From contig JAIXMN010000001.1 in assembly GCA_025716815.1 (NCBI GenBank), positions 62,001 to 126,000 on the forward strand: a DNA stretch of 64,000 bases, in the 5' to 3' direction. The notes beneath the pieces are model-generated. The model worked only from the letters and a program-made list of their open reading frames with translations. It ran no database searches and had not been told where the DNA came from. The stretch is from Dichotomocladium elegans. Its lineage: Eukaryota; Mucoromycota; Mucoromycetes; Mucorales; Lichtheimiaceae. Numbering within the stretch: position 1 is the first letter of the stretch; each line of letters opens with the position of its first letter. The translations under genes were made by a program, and so were the position numbers. Below, piece after piece: positions 24,185 to 34,043 of the stretch.

Positions 24185-25314
24185 ATGGTCCTCTCTCCTC
24201 TTGCGCAATGGAGAACATTGGATTATAATGACCCGTATCGTGCTGCTCGCCGAGATGGTGAGTGCGAAACCCTAGGTTTCAAAGAACCACAAGACTCAAT
24301 TGCATGCCTACAGAAGCAATCCATTCACGGTCAGCGTCAGACAGTAGCAAGCGCGAACTAATCTACGAAGGCCGAACGGTGGCGACGGCGACGGCAGACG
24401 ACCCTTACGCACGTAACAGCAGCAGCAGCAGCAGCAGCCCACATCGACTTAACAGCAATGCTTGCGACAGCCGAGCCAATTCCTATTTACCGTATTCACA
24501 TCATGCACGCGACCCGCTCGTGCCCGTACCACCCATCTATATTGACGACCAAGGCACTCTGTCCTCTGCCGCGGCGCCTCAAGGCGAGCAAGATCGGACC
24601 ATTTCTCTTCAGCAAATCGAATCATCTGCTATCGCGTCTCCCCTGGAAGCAGCGCTGCCCCACTCCACTGCATCGAGTAGTCCATCGATGCCGGCCATCC
24701 CTGGAGCGACCGATCCTTCGCCCTTGGAAAAGCTGTCACATTCCCGCTGGCGTCGTCGTCGTCGTCGTCCGATACAATGGCGATTGTGGATCTTGCTGGG
24801 GATTGTCTTTTGTGCGGTTGTGGCCGTCGTCTGGTACTTTTGCTGGCCCCGGATACCCTCATTCAAACTCACCGAGATAGACAATATCGACGACTTCAAC
24901 GTTTTTAACACCACCCTGGGCTATTACAGCGCCAACTGGACGCTCAATTTGACGGCTGACAACACCGCAAACTGGATACCCACTCGATTCCATGCACTTT
25001 CGGTGATTGTCTACGATCGTAATACCCATGCCCAGATCGGTGACGGTCGCGCCGAAAACCTAAAGTTAAGACCTCGTCAGGTTCAGTTAGTCAGCATTCC
25101 CCTTCGGATGGAGTACGCGGCCGGGATGAACGACACGACTTTCCAGGATCTCCTGAATGGCTGCTACATCGACGAACGCGGCCAGAATTCCATGTCCGAC
25201 TACGACCCAGACGGCCTCAACCTCGACTTCCTTCTCCATATCCGAATTGCCGGTATCGCCTGGACAACCACCCAGAATGTATCCACCCCCAAGGGATTCT
25301 CATGCCCGCTCTAA
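24185..25314 (+). CDS. Single-pass membrane protein with LEA2 (NDR1/HIN1-like) domain
   Basis: Exon 1 at 24185-24257 and exon 2 at 24314-25314 (gtgagt...ctacag intron) give 357 residues starting MVLSPLAQWRTLDYNDPY. A long Ser-rich cytosolic-type N-terminus (with a poly-Ser run) ends in a basic stop-transfer flank, SRWRRRRRR. It is followed by one membrane helix (LLGIVFCAVVAVVWYFCW) and a lumenal or outer domain: FNTTLGYYSANWTLNLTADN, RAENLKLRPRQVQLVSIPL, and LDFLLHIRIAGIAW. That outer part fits the LEA2 beta-sandwich found in many zygomycete membrane proteins. Several Asn-X-Thr sites lie on it. The role is unknown; stress or membrane function is only inferred. A shorter start at 24304 would skip exon 1 and is less likely. 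Confidence 0.78.
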
Positions 25315-25914
25315 TGACAATGTATACTACGACGATACCCCCGATACAATCCATTTTCCCTATATGAAGGCACACGCCCTCTACCATCATCATTGAAAGC
25401 CATAAAACCCATCTTCTCCGTCCGATAATTGCATATGTATATATATGGCATCTTGTGCTTCCCTTTCTCCGCTTAATATCAACGCCTGCGGAGGCCGGGG
25501 TGGGGCCATGGTGAGAGAACGAGACCGCGGGCTATACTTTATTTTCAAAAATAAACTTTGCAAAATAAAATGTCGCATAAAAAATATGAAATTTGTCGCA
25601 TGGATAAAGAAGGCAGGAGACATACCCGTTAGTCAACAGAAAATATCAGCCCCCCCTTCAACGAAACCCAAAGGTAGCCAGGTGTGTCATTGCGGTAACA
25701 ATGGCGGAAAGAGTTGGAGGCAAGGAACAAGGAGGGACGACGGCGGACCAACGAAAACACCGGCGGCAGAAAGCGAGGCAGGCGAAGCCAAAAGCCACCT
25801 CGACGAAATCATGGTGGGTGACCTGCGCAGGTACAGACAAACTGCGGTCCCACCCGAAGCCCATATCCTCTGCTCTCGAGGCACTTAAAGTTAGGCTGAT
25901 ATCGTTATCTACAG
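25315..25914. other. Intergenic region left of a transposon relic
   Basis: About 600 bases. A basic, Lys/Arg/Ala-rich open frame begins at 25701 (MAERVGGKEQGGTTADQ) and runs to 25931, where transposon-derived sequence begins. It might be the first exon of a gene disrupted by the insertion, or chance. No family recognised. Confidence 0.35.
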
Positions 25915-27090
25915 AGGATCCGGAATATTAAAAGATTGCAGGAATGCAACAAGTCGGTATGATAGGATAACCTATTGCCTTTTGCTTTGCTCTTGATAGC
26001 TGACCAAAACTGCTCAATCGGATGGAGTTCAGGCCGAGTATGGTGGCAAGATAAAACACACCGATATCCTCAATCTTACGGATAGGTGCATTATCCATTA
26101 CCAAATAATGGCCCTTACTACGTTCATACTTATCCAGCTCTCGTCCATCGTAGCCTTAAGGAAGCCGAAATAATGTCCAGTTACACTTCCTCTGCTCATG
26201 ACTCCAGATTGACCTGCCCTCTTTCTTTTCTTGATTAGTGGCTGTGGGAGTCTCAAGCTACCTTTAATGATGCCTGATGCTGAGATTGTTCCCAAGTTTG
26301 TGGTTGTCTTTGCGCTTGTCTTTGGTATTGTGATCACTGCAGGGGTCCATTCCTTGGACCATGCCATGCTGCGTTTCATATTAATGTGGAGTCCAGACTC
26401 ATCAAGGAAAAAGCAGTATTTTCTAAAGCCAATGTTGGTCCTGTCCCATCTGCGTACCCAGTCAAGGCGCTCCTGGATCTTCGCAGCACTATTGCTATCT
26501 AACAGGCTGAACTCGAGCCATTTTCAATGACAAGTTGCATTCGTTTTCATAAATCAGTGGAGCAGCGTTTTAGATACTTGAAGATTATCAAATCTTTGGA
26601 GCAGCTGCTTCAGGACAATGGATGGATTGTCATCAACATATTCTAAAATAACGCTTTTATGCTCCTGACTGAGAATACGCGAACCAACCCTCGCATTAGG
26701 TTTCTTAAAGATGTCGTCAGGATCCTTCTCGTACTGTAATGCAAATCGCTAGGCTGAACGAACACGGATTCCTAGCAGCTGATGCGCTCAAGACATATCT
26801 CAAACATCTATTTGAAAAATCTGACCTTGTCTTGGTCAGTGTACGCTGTGTAATTGCGCTTGATCCCCACTTCTTTCATCCGAATGTCTGTACCTTTCGC
26901 CTGGGAACGTGTGCGGTAATAAGATGAGCGTTATCTCTGCAAGATATGCTACGCAGATATTCAGTGCAAGAACAAATGGATTGCAGAGAGTACACTTCCT
27001 CATCAACAACATAGTCCATAGGTTCAGGACAGTCACGCTCATCAACGACATGCCCTTTGGCCATCTTTGTAGAAAAAAACAGGTTGCTCA
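25915..27090 (-). pseudogene. Decayed Tc1/mariner-like transposase (DDE_3 type)
   Basis: Read from high to low coordinates, the sequence gives a transposase in order but in changing frames and with stops: an N-terminal region near 26880-27090, KRNYTAYTDQDKVRFFK then a stop, QYEKDPDDIF, SQEHKSVILEYVDDNPS, KYCFFLDESGLHINMKRSMA, TTTNLGTISASGIIKGS, VTGHYFGFLKATMDE, and a terminal piece VMDNAPIRKIEDIGV. Past that, the conserved Pro-rich 'ELNPIEQFW'-type segment is split between frames. The first and second catalytic Asp regions (LDES and VMDNAP) are visible. Several frameshifts and stops mean no active enzyme is encoded. Such elements are abundant in Mucorales genomes (remembered). Terminal inverted repeats were not located. 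Confidence 0.85.
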
Positions 27091-27635
27091 TTTCAGAACT
27101 GGCAGGGTGCGACTTTTGATCTTGGAAAATAGTGTATGCTCTGACGCAGCAGGTAAATGAACGTAAGCAGTAGTAGGACGGACGTATACAGCTCTGTGTA
27201 ACTTCTTTTTTATACTCTCCTCAACCGCCGGAATAAGCGTGCTGTTTTTTCAATAGATTCCCTTGAAATGCCCTTCTCTCTCAGGACACCTATGCATTAT
27301 TTCCATGCTGTTTCCCTGAGATAACATATTGCGTGCATATTAATAAGAATAAATCCATACAATATGTTGCACTGTGAGAGGAGGAAGACACATGGGTTAA
27401 ATTAAACAACGCAGTTTTTTTTTCCTTGTTGGAATCAAATCGTTTTGCGTAGAGAAAGAAAATGTACAAAAAGCAAAATAAAAGTAGCATATCAAAAGGG
27501 ATAGTCCTTTTTTTTTTTTTGCTAGAATGCAACAGTTACATATTGGTATTTTGCTCGCGAGCTTGTAAGCGAGAATGAGGATAATATATATAAGGGACAG
27601 CAGATGGACAGTAAGATAAGGCGGCAGCATCGGCG
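27091..27635. other. Intergenic, right flank of transposon relic
   Basis: About 545 bases, AT-rich, with T-runs at 27414-27422 and 27509-27520. No gene recognised. It includes the 3' flank of the bHLH gene. Confidence 0.5.
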
Positions 27636-28872
27636 TCAGCACAATAGATTTTCGACGCTCATGTGTCTCTGATGAGACACAGGCTGTGGGCCGAGTGAGG
27701 GCGTGGACGATGAAGAACCGTATTCGCTCCAGTTCGATGAGCCTTCTGGACTACCTATCCTATCAAGCTGACGAGGCGAACCGGGTGTTTTTGTGAGCAA
27801 AGGTGGCGACGACGACGACGGGGTAGGAAGGGGAGTTGCGGGAATGCCGTCGATGGGCTTCATTCCCTTTTGCTCATGCGAGCCAATCGCTTCTATGTAC
27901 GAAACCATCAAGGGTTCACACCTCCGATTTTAGTAATGATTGGGTATTTTTATATATCATTATCTGCTTTTTACCCTCTTGATCTCCGCTGTAGTTGTTA
28001 TGGACGATCTCGTCTTCAGGCGTTACGGGGGTTGCTGACTTGCTAAGGACATAGTTCTTCTTTATGGTCTGAGCCGGTCCGCCGTCAAGGCGCAAGACCA
28101 CGCTCTTCAAGTAGGCAATATAGTCGATCGCACTCTGAAGAACCGTCATTTTGTGAAGATGCTCTTTGTCAGAGCAGGAAGGGATCAGCTGCCTCAACTG
28201 AGCAATCTTGTCGTTGATACGCTCGCGTCGCCGTCGCTCGATGGCTGAGTGCGATATCTTGCGCGCATGCTCACGCTGGTCTGCCGTGGAATGACTCTCA
28301 CGCACTTCGCCCGGACCTAATGGCAGCACCGGCGCGATAGCTATATTAAACGGATGATAGATGTATTCAGGATTGTGCGGGTGCAGCGGTGGCGAGGCAA
28401 AATAGCCTTGACCATGAGCCGCTTCAAGGACGGGCATCACAAAAGAAGAAGAAGAAGAAGAAACTGCCGCTTTCGGTAGAATTCGCGGTGGATTGCCAGC
28501 CTTGGCGCGAGAATGAGGTGTGAGCGGCGGTGAGGACCCGACGCGAAGGTAGAACGGACCTCCATGATAGAGCGGAGGATAGTAAGGCAGTGATGGGTAA
28601 GGATAGGGCGAAAGCAAGGAAGGTGGAAGGCTCATCAGAGCTGGTACGACAGGCGATGGTGTATCTTGCGGAACATCTGCTGCTGTACTTGGCCGTCGCC
28701 GCTCCGGTGCCGGTTGTTGTTGCTGCTGAATTCTATCATCCTCCGAAATCAGCATAGCGGAGACTCTAAACGAAGAAGCATTGCGGTCGTCTGGGAACGG
28801 CTTCCGGCGCTTTTTTGGAGGGCCCACAGATGTCGAAGGCCGAGGTGTTAACTTTTCTTTGGATACTGACAT
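27636..28872 (-). CDS. Basic helix-loop-helix transcription factor
   Basis: Nuclear DNA-binding regulator of the E-box class. Exons 27975-28872 and 27636-27892 join at GDQE|EAIGSHEQKG (gtaaaa...catag, 82 nt), giving 384 residues; without splicing the frame stops at 27916. The N-terminal half is disordered, with runs of Gln, Pro and a Ser run from a TTC repeat. The bHLH reads HSAIERRRRERINDKIAQL, then a loop with PSCSDKEHLHK, then helix 2 MTVLQSAIDYIAYLKSVVLR. The basic region has the His-Glu-Arg pattern typical of CACGTG binders. The C-terminus is Ser/Pro-rich. Targets are unknown. The gene is flanked by over 2 kb of apparently gene-free DNA on its 5' side. Confidence 0.88.
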
Positions 28873-31220
28873 TGGCAGATGTGTCTTTGGAAGACTGGCT
28901 TAGAGAGAAGGGCAAAGGGGAGGAGAAAAGAAGAGAAAATGCGTAGGGCGAACGCACCCCCTTCCCAATAAAGATGCGAATCCGTCTGATCAATGGAATG
29001 GAATGAAACAGTCGCTCGTCTTGGCCCAATCGTGCATGGGATCGCCGCACGTGGGGAAGCTGATTGGAGTGACCCAAACCACACCATTCTTCGCTCGCTC
29101 CACCATTCGCTAAAAAGGACCATCGCATTGGAGGCAGAACATCCTGATAAAAGCGGTCGAATGCCAGCCAGCCAATGTCCTTTCTTCCCGCACAGCACGC
29201 ATCCTCACACGCCAACCGGCTTCGGAAAGGACGCTACCAGAAGATCTGTTCTCGAAAGAGAAAATGGAAGTTCTGTAGATCGCCTCTTCCTCCCCCCGCC
29301 TCCTCTCCTAATCAGATCTACGTCAAGATGATCATGCGCAACAACTGTTGCGCATGATTCTAACAAAAATCCCGCAGAATAAGCAGACCAAAATTCCGTT
29401 TTTTTTTAAGGAGATTGCTGTGAGTATCAACATGGAAACTATGTAGCACGGTGTCTTCATCAGTATATACCAAAAATATCAATGGTGTCTTTATGCTGCT
29501 GCGAGCCTGGCACCATCGCATACCTTGACTGCACTCTGACCAAAGATAACTTGTGAAACTAACCGATATCGAACTTTCGATGATTTTCTAGAGACCATTG
29601 GGAGCCAAGGTGTAATGCGCCTTTTACAGTACAAACTTGGATCAGAACCATCACTTGCATTACTACTGTATCCATGTGCTATTCAATAGGGTGCGTTGCA
29701 CGTGTTTCATTGATTCAGACACATCAGTCCACTGGATACCAAGAAAGGTAGCCTCGTTGTCCACGCAAATTACATGTTGCATGCAAGGTACCGGAGTAAA
29801 CTACACTCCACACCTGGGTGTAGTTATCACATGACTTTCCTTATCCATGGGTACCAGCGCTGGCTAGCACGACAGTCATCACGCCCTTGAACAATTGGTC
29901 TAATAGTCCGCGACATCGTGGAACTCTAATTAGCCCCTCCATGACTCCAACACCAGATAGGTTCTCGAATATCCTACTTGCTTCACTTTGTATCCACTTG
30001 CGAGAGTCATTGTTCGTAGCAAATACACAAAAGAGTAATACACAAAAGACAACCAAAGTTCAAGGAAAACATTTTTTATTATGAACAAAAATGCAATGGA
30101 GATGGACGGTGCTCAGTAGGAATTGTTTAGTCCATTAAGCCACCTCGGTTTGCACGGAAGGGCTTTCAAACAAGAGGTTGCCAGAAAGCATAAAATCATC
30201 ATTGCGACGCGAACCATCTCCATATCCAAAAAAGCAACAGAAAATGCCAAACAAATGTACAAAACACAAACCTTGCTTTATTGAGGCCTTCACAACTCAT
30301 CTAGTTTACTTGACTTACCTAAAATCTTTAAGGGTCATGTAAGCATCACGTCCAAAGTAAAAGTAAACCACGCCGAAAAACATCCATGTGTATTTTCAGA
30401 ATTTTTTTACACATCACTCAGCATAAGCCACCCAGTAGAGAGTGACTCTAAGCTGGCTCTTCCTATTGATGTTTCTTTTCATCACAAACGCCTCTCCTCC
30501 CTACAACATAGAGGAAATGAATACATACCAAAACCGCTTCCTGCCAAATATTGAGACGTAGAGTCATGACGCAAACAAATCATAGATAAAAACCTAACCA
30601 AATTCAATTAGAATCATTGCAGACAGAAGAAATATTTCTCTGGGTTGCTGGGAACATCAGACATCCAAGGAAGTGTTTGTCCGACATCGAAGCGTTGCTT
30701 CTTCCAGTGGAAACTGCGAACACGGGATTTTCATCATCATATGAACCCGGCAACCCCCAATTGAATATAAATACATACGTTATCCATAAAATGAAGCCTG
30801 GACCAGTGGCTTATACTTTGAAAGCGGCAAGAGAGTTTTATTCCTATTGAAAAAATTTTCATAAGCATAACCGATCACCGATGTATCAAGAGAAGGGGAG
30901 AAAAGGTATCCTTCTTGCGTCAGTCAAAGTATACTGGCATAGTATTCACCGTGTTCAGCTAACACGGGAGATATATCACCATGGTCGATAAGATATATTG
31001 AAGAAGAAACCCAGAAGGGTCCTTCATCATTCGCAAGAGAAGAAGATGGGAAGGGAAGTGGAAATGGGAGTATTCAACTTACCGATTAGATGATGAACAA
31101 TAAAATGAATTATTGACGAAAGAGTAAAGAATATCTGGACAGGAAGCGAAGGGGTTTATTTATACGCATATGTAGGGCAGTCACCGAGAGAAGCGAAAAG
31201 AAAAAAAAAAAAGTTTTTTT
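28873..31220. other. Long region without recognisable gene
   Basis: About 2.3 kb upstream of the bHLH gene. It contains a perfect inverted repeat (29331-29358) and a short tandem duplication of TACACAAAAG at about 30023-30050. Open frames of up to 116 codons were examined on both strands (for example 29841-30056 minus, 30617-30850 plus) without recognition. It may hold a long 5' regulatory region, a noncoding RNA or diverged repeats; nothing decides. Confidence 0.45.
29331..29358. repeat. Perfect 13-bp inverted repeat with 2-nt spacer
   Basis: Arms ATCATGCGCAACA and TGTTGCGCATGAT are exact reverse complements around AC. It could form a strong hairpin in RNA or act as a dimer-binding site. 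It lies 459 nt upstream of the bHLH start codon. Confidence 0.9.
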
Positions 31221-31679
31221 TCAGGGTCTTTGGCTCAGCTTCAATTTCCGCTTGCCCATCTGCTCTGCCAGCTGTTGTTTCCCAAGGCTCTCATAGCTAG
31301 TGGCTAGCATATCGTACGATGACGACAGTCGATCAAAGAAGCTCTTTTCTCCTTTCTCCTGCTTAGGCTGTCGACGTTGGTGGTTCTCCCATAACTTCAC
31401 TGAAATCATGAGCGATGCTTCGCACTGTTGAAACTGGTTCGCCCGAAAATACGCGCCACCCAGCTGATAGTGCGCGTCGGCACGCACAAGATCCAAAGAC
31501 CGGGTAGAGTCCGCCTGCTGGTTATCGACAATCTGGCAGATCTTCGCGAGGTAGGGAATGCTGCCTTTAACATCGCCACTCGCTTGTAGCTGCGCTGCGA
31601 TCTTGCTCAGTACTTGGAGCTCTACAAGACTAGCAGGGTTGACATTGTGTGAATGCAACTGGTAAGGTTCCGTAGGCAT
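31221..31679 (-). CDS. Small TPR-like helical repeat protein
   Basis: A single-exon frame of 152 residues, MPTEPYQLHSHNVNPASL to LSQRP. Helix pairs with TPR-like spacing are visible: LSKIAAQLQASGDVKGSIPY, RADAHYQLGGAYFRANQFQQ, and SSYDMLATSYESLGKQQLAE. It probably serves as a protein-protein interaction module. The family is not recognised beyond TPR. It lies in tandem, 153 nt downstream of the LRR protein on the same strand. Confidence 0.65.
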   Translation of the reverse strand: MPTEPYQLHSHNVNPASLVELQVLSKIAAQLQASGDVKGSIPYLAKICQIVDNQQADSTRSLDLVRADAHYQLGGAYFRANQFQQCEASLMISVKLWENHQRRQPKQEKGEKSFFDRLSSSYDMLATSYESLGKQQLAEQMGKRKLKLSQRP

Positions 31680-31831
31680 TCAAATAAATAAAAAAAAAGG
31701 AAAAATAAAATGAGGATACGCGTTTTCACTTGCTTGAAGTGTGCATTGCACAGGTGAAATTTTTTTCCTCTTAAAAAAAAGTTTTCCCAATTTATTTTTG
31801 CAATGAAACGTGAGGTTGATGGTGTTTATGG

Positions 31832-33169
31832 CTACCAATGGTGGATGGTCAATCCTTCGATTGTTTCGCGGTCGTTAGTTAGACGTACTAGTATACTGTT
31901 TTGAGAGGAATTGAACTGCTGCACACTCTCCGCAGTGATGGGCGTATTGAGTAAACTTTTCGAAGGGGTTTCGTCGGCGAAGAACGTAACATCATCGTCG
32001 TCATCAAAAAAGGAGAGATATGCGTCTGGCGAGTCCTGCGTAACTGTAAGCAATTTGAGCGCGGGAAATACGTGATGCAGATCGAGCACAAGGGCGAGCG
32101 TGGTGGAGGCGCGGACGTCATGGACGCAGAGACGGAAGACGGGACTCGAGGAGGGGATGCCCTGGGCCACAAAGGCCTCAGCGACAGCGAGTGGGATCGC
32201 AAGACTCTCGAGAGCCGGGACAGCCTTGTCAGAAGCAAGGATTTTGGCAATCGGTTCAGGGCACTGCTCAATGCTGCGGCAATAGCCGAGGTCGAGGTGG
32301 CGGAGATAGCGGGCACTCCGAGTGGCCATGAACATGCACGCGGTTTCCGGAAGACAGTTGGTGCGGGCCAGGCTGAGGTAGCTCATGTTGATGTTGAAGC
32401 GAGCCATGGCATCCAGGCCCCGATGGGTGATGCGCGTGCAGCCCGTCAGGTCGACTTCCTTAATGCCAAGACGGCCAAACTTGCCAAGCGCGGCTAGCGC
32501 ACCGTCCTCGATGGTCTCGTTATATCGGATGGACACCGACCGAAGCCGGCCGCAGTGGTCAGCAAAGGCCGCGATGCCCCTCTCGCCGCCCGCGCATGCC
32601 CCGAGTGAGTCCAATCGGAGGTACTCGAGCGACGGCAGGCGCGGGGCCAGGGCCACCAAAAGCTCGTCCGTGATGAAGTCGCAAAATGACAGGTCGAGCA
32701 CCCGAAGGTGCGGCAGCGTGCGCGTATGCGGAGTTATCGACTCGATAGAAAAGAAGGACGTCTTGACCAGCTTGAGTATCTGAAGCTGCGGTGTGTAATG
32801 CGTCAAGTATTCAAACAGATGGGGTCGCACATTCTCGTACAGCGTTGGCTCAATTTCAGACAAATCCAAGATGGAGATAAGCGCCTGCGTTTGCGGCCGC
32901 AGCCGTGGCAGAACATCAATAAACCGGTTGAGCAACCGTAGAGGACTATGCAGATATCCGCCCCGGAAGTTGGGTGCCCGCCACAGCTCACGGCTCAATT
33001 GCGAGTCCAGATGGCGATTCAGTAGGATGCAATGAGAGAGGGTTGCAACATCTAAATAAGGAGCAACAAGCCGAAGGCAAGTTGCCAGACGACTTGGGTC
33101 GGGTGAAGTCGCGGCAGGCATAAAGAGAAGGGGATCAAAGGAAGAGATGGTCATTGTCGAGTTGCTCAT
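31832..33169 (-). CDS. F-box/LRR-type leucine-rich repeat protein
   Basis: An intronless frame of 445 residues, unusual in this intron-rich window. The N-terminal part (RLVAPYLDVATLSHCILLNR) is F-box-like but diverged. It is followed by cysteine-containing leucine-rich repeats: LPHLRVLDLSFCDFITDELL, LPSLEYLRLDSLGAC, GIKEVDLTGCTRITHRGLDA, SARYLRHLDLGYCRSIEQCP. Such proteins choose targets for SCF ubiquitin ligases, but the weak F-box leaves this an inference. Local GC content is higher than in neighbouring genes. Its start codon is 100 nt from that of the divergent gene at 33270. Confidence 0.75.
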   Translation of the reverse strand: MSNSTMTISSFDPLLFMPAATSPDPSRLATCLRLVAPYLDVATLSHCILLNRHLDSQLSRELWRAPNFRGGYLHSPLRLLNRFIDVLPRLRPQTQALISILDLSEIEPTLYENVRPHLFEYLTHYTPQLQILKLVKTSFFSIESITPHTRTLPHLRVLDLSFCDFITDELLVALAPRLPSLEYLRLDSLGACAGGERGIAAFADHCGRLRSVSIRYNETIEDGALAALGKFGRLGIKEVDLTGCTRITHRGLDAMARFNINMSYLSLARTNCLPETACMFMATRSARYLRHLDLGYCRSIEQCPEPIAKILASDKAVPALESLAIPLAVAEAFVAQGIPSSSPVFRLCVHDVRASTTLALVLDLHHVFPALKLLTVTQDSPDAYLSFFDDDDDVTFFADETPSKSLLNTPITAESVQQFNSSQNSILVRLTNDRETIEGLTIHHW

Positions 33170-33269
33170 GGCAACATGGACTGCTTTCTGGCACTAAGAG
33201 TAAGATGCCAGTAGCCAGCCTATTTTTTTTTCTCTGTTTCTTCTTTCTGCTCAGCACCGATTTGAGGGG
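33170..33269. promoter_or_regulatory. Compact bidirectional promoter region
   Basis: Only 100 bases separate the start codons of the minus-strand LRR gene (33169) and the plus-strand Sfr1-like gene (33270). It contains a T-rich run at about 33222-33240. Confidence 0.5.
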
Positions 33270-33884
33270 ATGGATCAGGTGAGTGCCGAGCGTTGTTCTC
33301 CAGATGATTCATGCTGACCTGACCTGTGTACCACCTAAATAGTCACCGTTGCACGCAGTCAAGAAAAGCGCAATCAAGAAAACAAAACGGCCCACAAAGC
33401 CTTCGCTTTCCAAAGAAGAACTAGCCGCGCTGAAGCAATCTAACGAATGGAAAGATAGAATCCGTATGCTTCAGCAAGTCAAGCGATATCAGGAAAAGGT
33501 ACAATATAGCCGCGCGACAGATAGCCAAATCAACCCTTCCCTCTTATGCATAGGGGGAAGAGCAAGAATTGAAATCGCTCATTTGCCACTGGAGGCAAGT
33601 CGCTCAGGTAAGGCTCGAATACAGGCTCGCTCGTGTCAATCTTCAAGCTGCACATTCAACTTTTATGTTCATAGGACGTTGCTTGCAAACTCGCCTGCCA
33701 CTTCAGCATGGACGAGCCTTTCATTGAAGCATCCTTGTGGAACCAAAACCAGCTACAAGACACACTGCCCGACTCTGACGGGGCAAATACTGAAGAGGAT
33801 CCGATGGGTCGTATGCTGTCGCTATTGCACATCGACCATGACCTGCTCCGTTACTCCAGCAAGACAGGCGACTTTTACAATTGA
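33270..33884 (+). CDS. Swi5-dependent recombination repair protein (Sfr1/Mei5-like)
   Basis: Exons 33270-33278 (just MDQ), 33343-33498, 33554-33607 and 33675-33884 join in phase to 142 residues. Sfr1 pairs with Swi5 to stimulate Rad51/Dmc1 strand exchange. The basic N-terminus (KKSAIKKTKRP) is followed by a helical stretch (RIRMLQQVKRYQEK) and the family-like LKSLICHWRQVAQDVA. A C-terminal segment MGRMLSLLHIDHDLLRYSS resembles the end of Sfr1 proteins. It is short compared with fission yeast Sfr1, mainly by lacking the long disordered N-terminus. The assignment rests on remembered local similarity and could be to another small coiled-coil repair protein. Confidence 0.6.
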
Positions 33885-33979
33885 GATAATCGTCTTAAAG
33901 AACTCAAAACAAAACTGTATATATATGTAAAATATATACGAGGTATGGAAATGAAAGAAAAGGTGATCTACAAAGCGGG

Positions 33980-34035
33980 ATTGTGTGTGCGTGTGCGTGT
34001 GCTTGTGCGTGTGTATGGTTGTGTGTGCGTGTGTG
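33980..34035. repeat. Degenerate GT-rich simple repeat
   Basis: GTGTGCGTGT-type sequence between the convergent ends of the Sfr1-like and XPR1-type genes. Confidence 0.8.
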
Positions 34036-34043
34036 TTATAACA

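Noticed and set aside
30906..30914. GTATCCTTC as a second U12-type donor
   Set aside because: No open exon before it, and no branch site or acceptor giving a protein was found.
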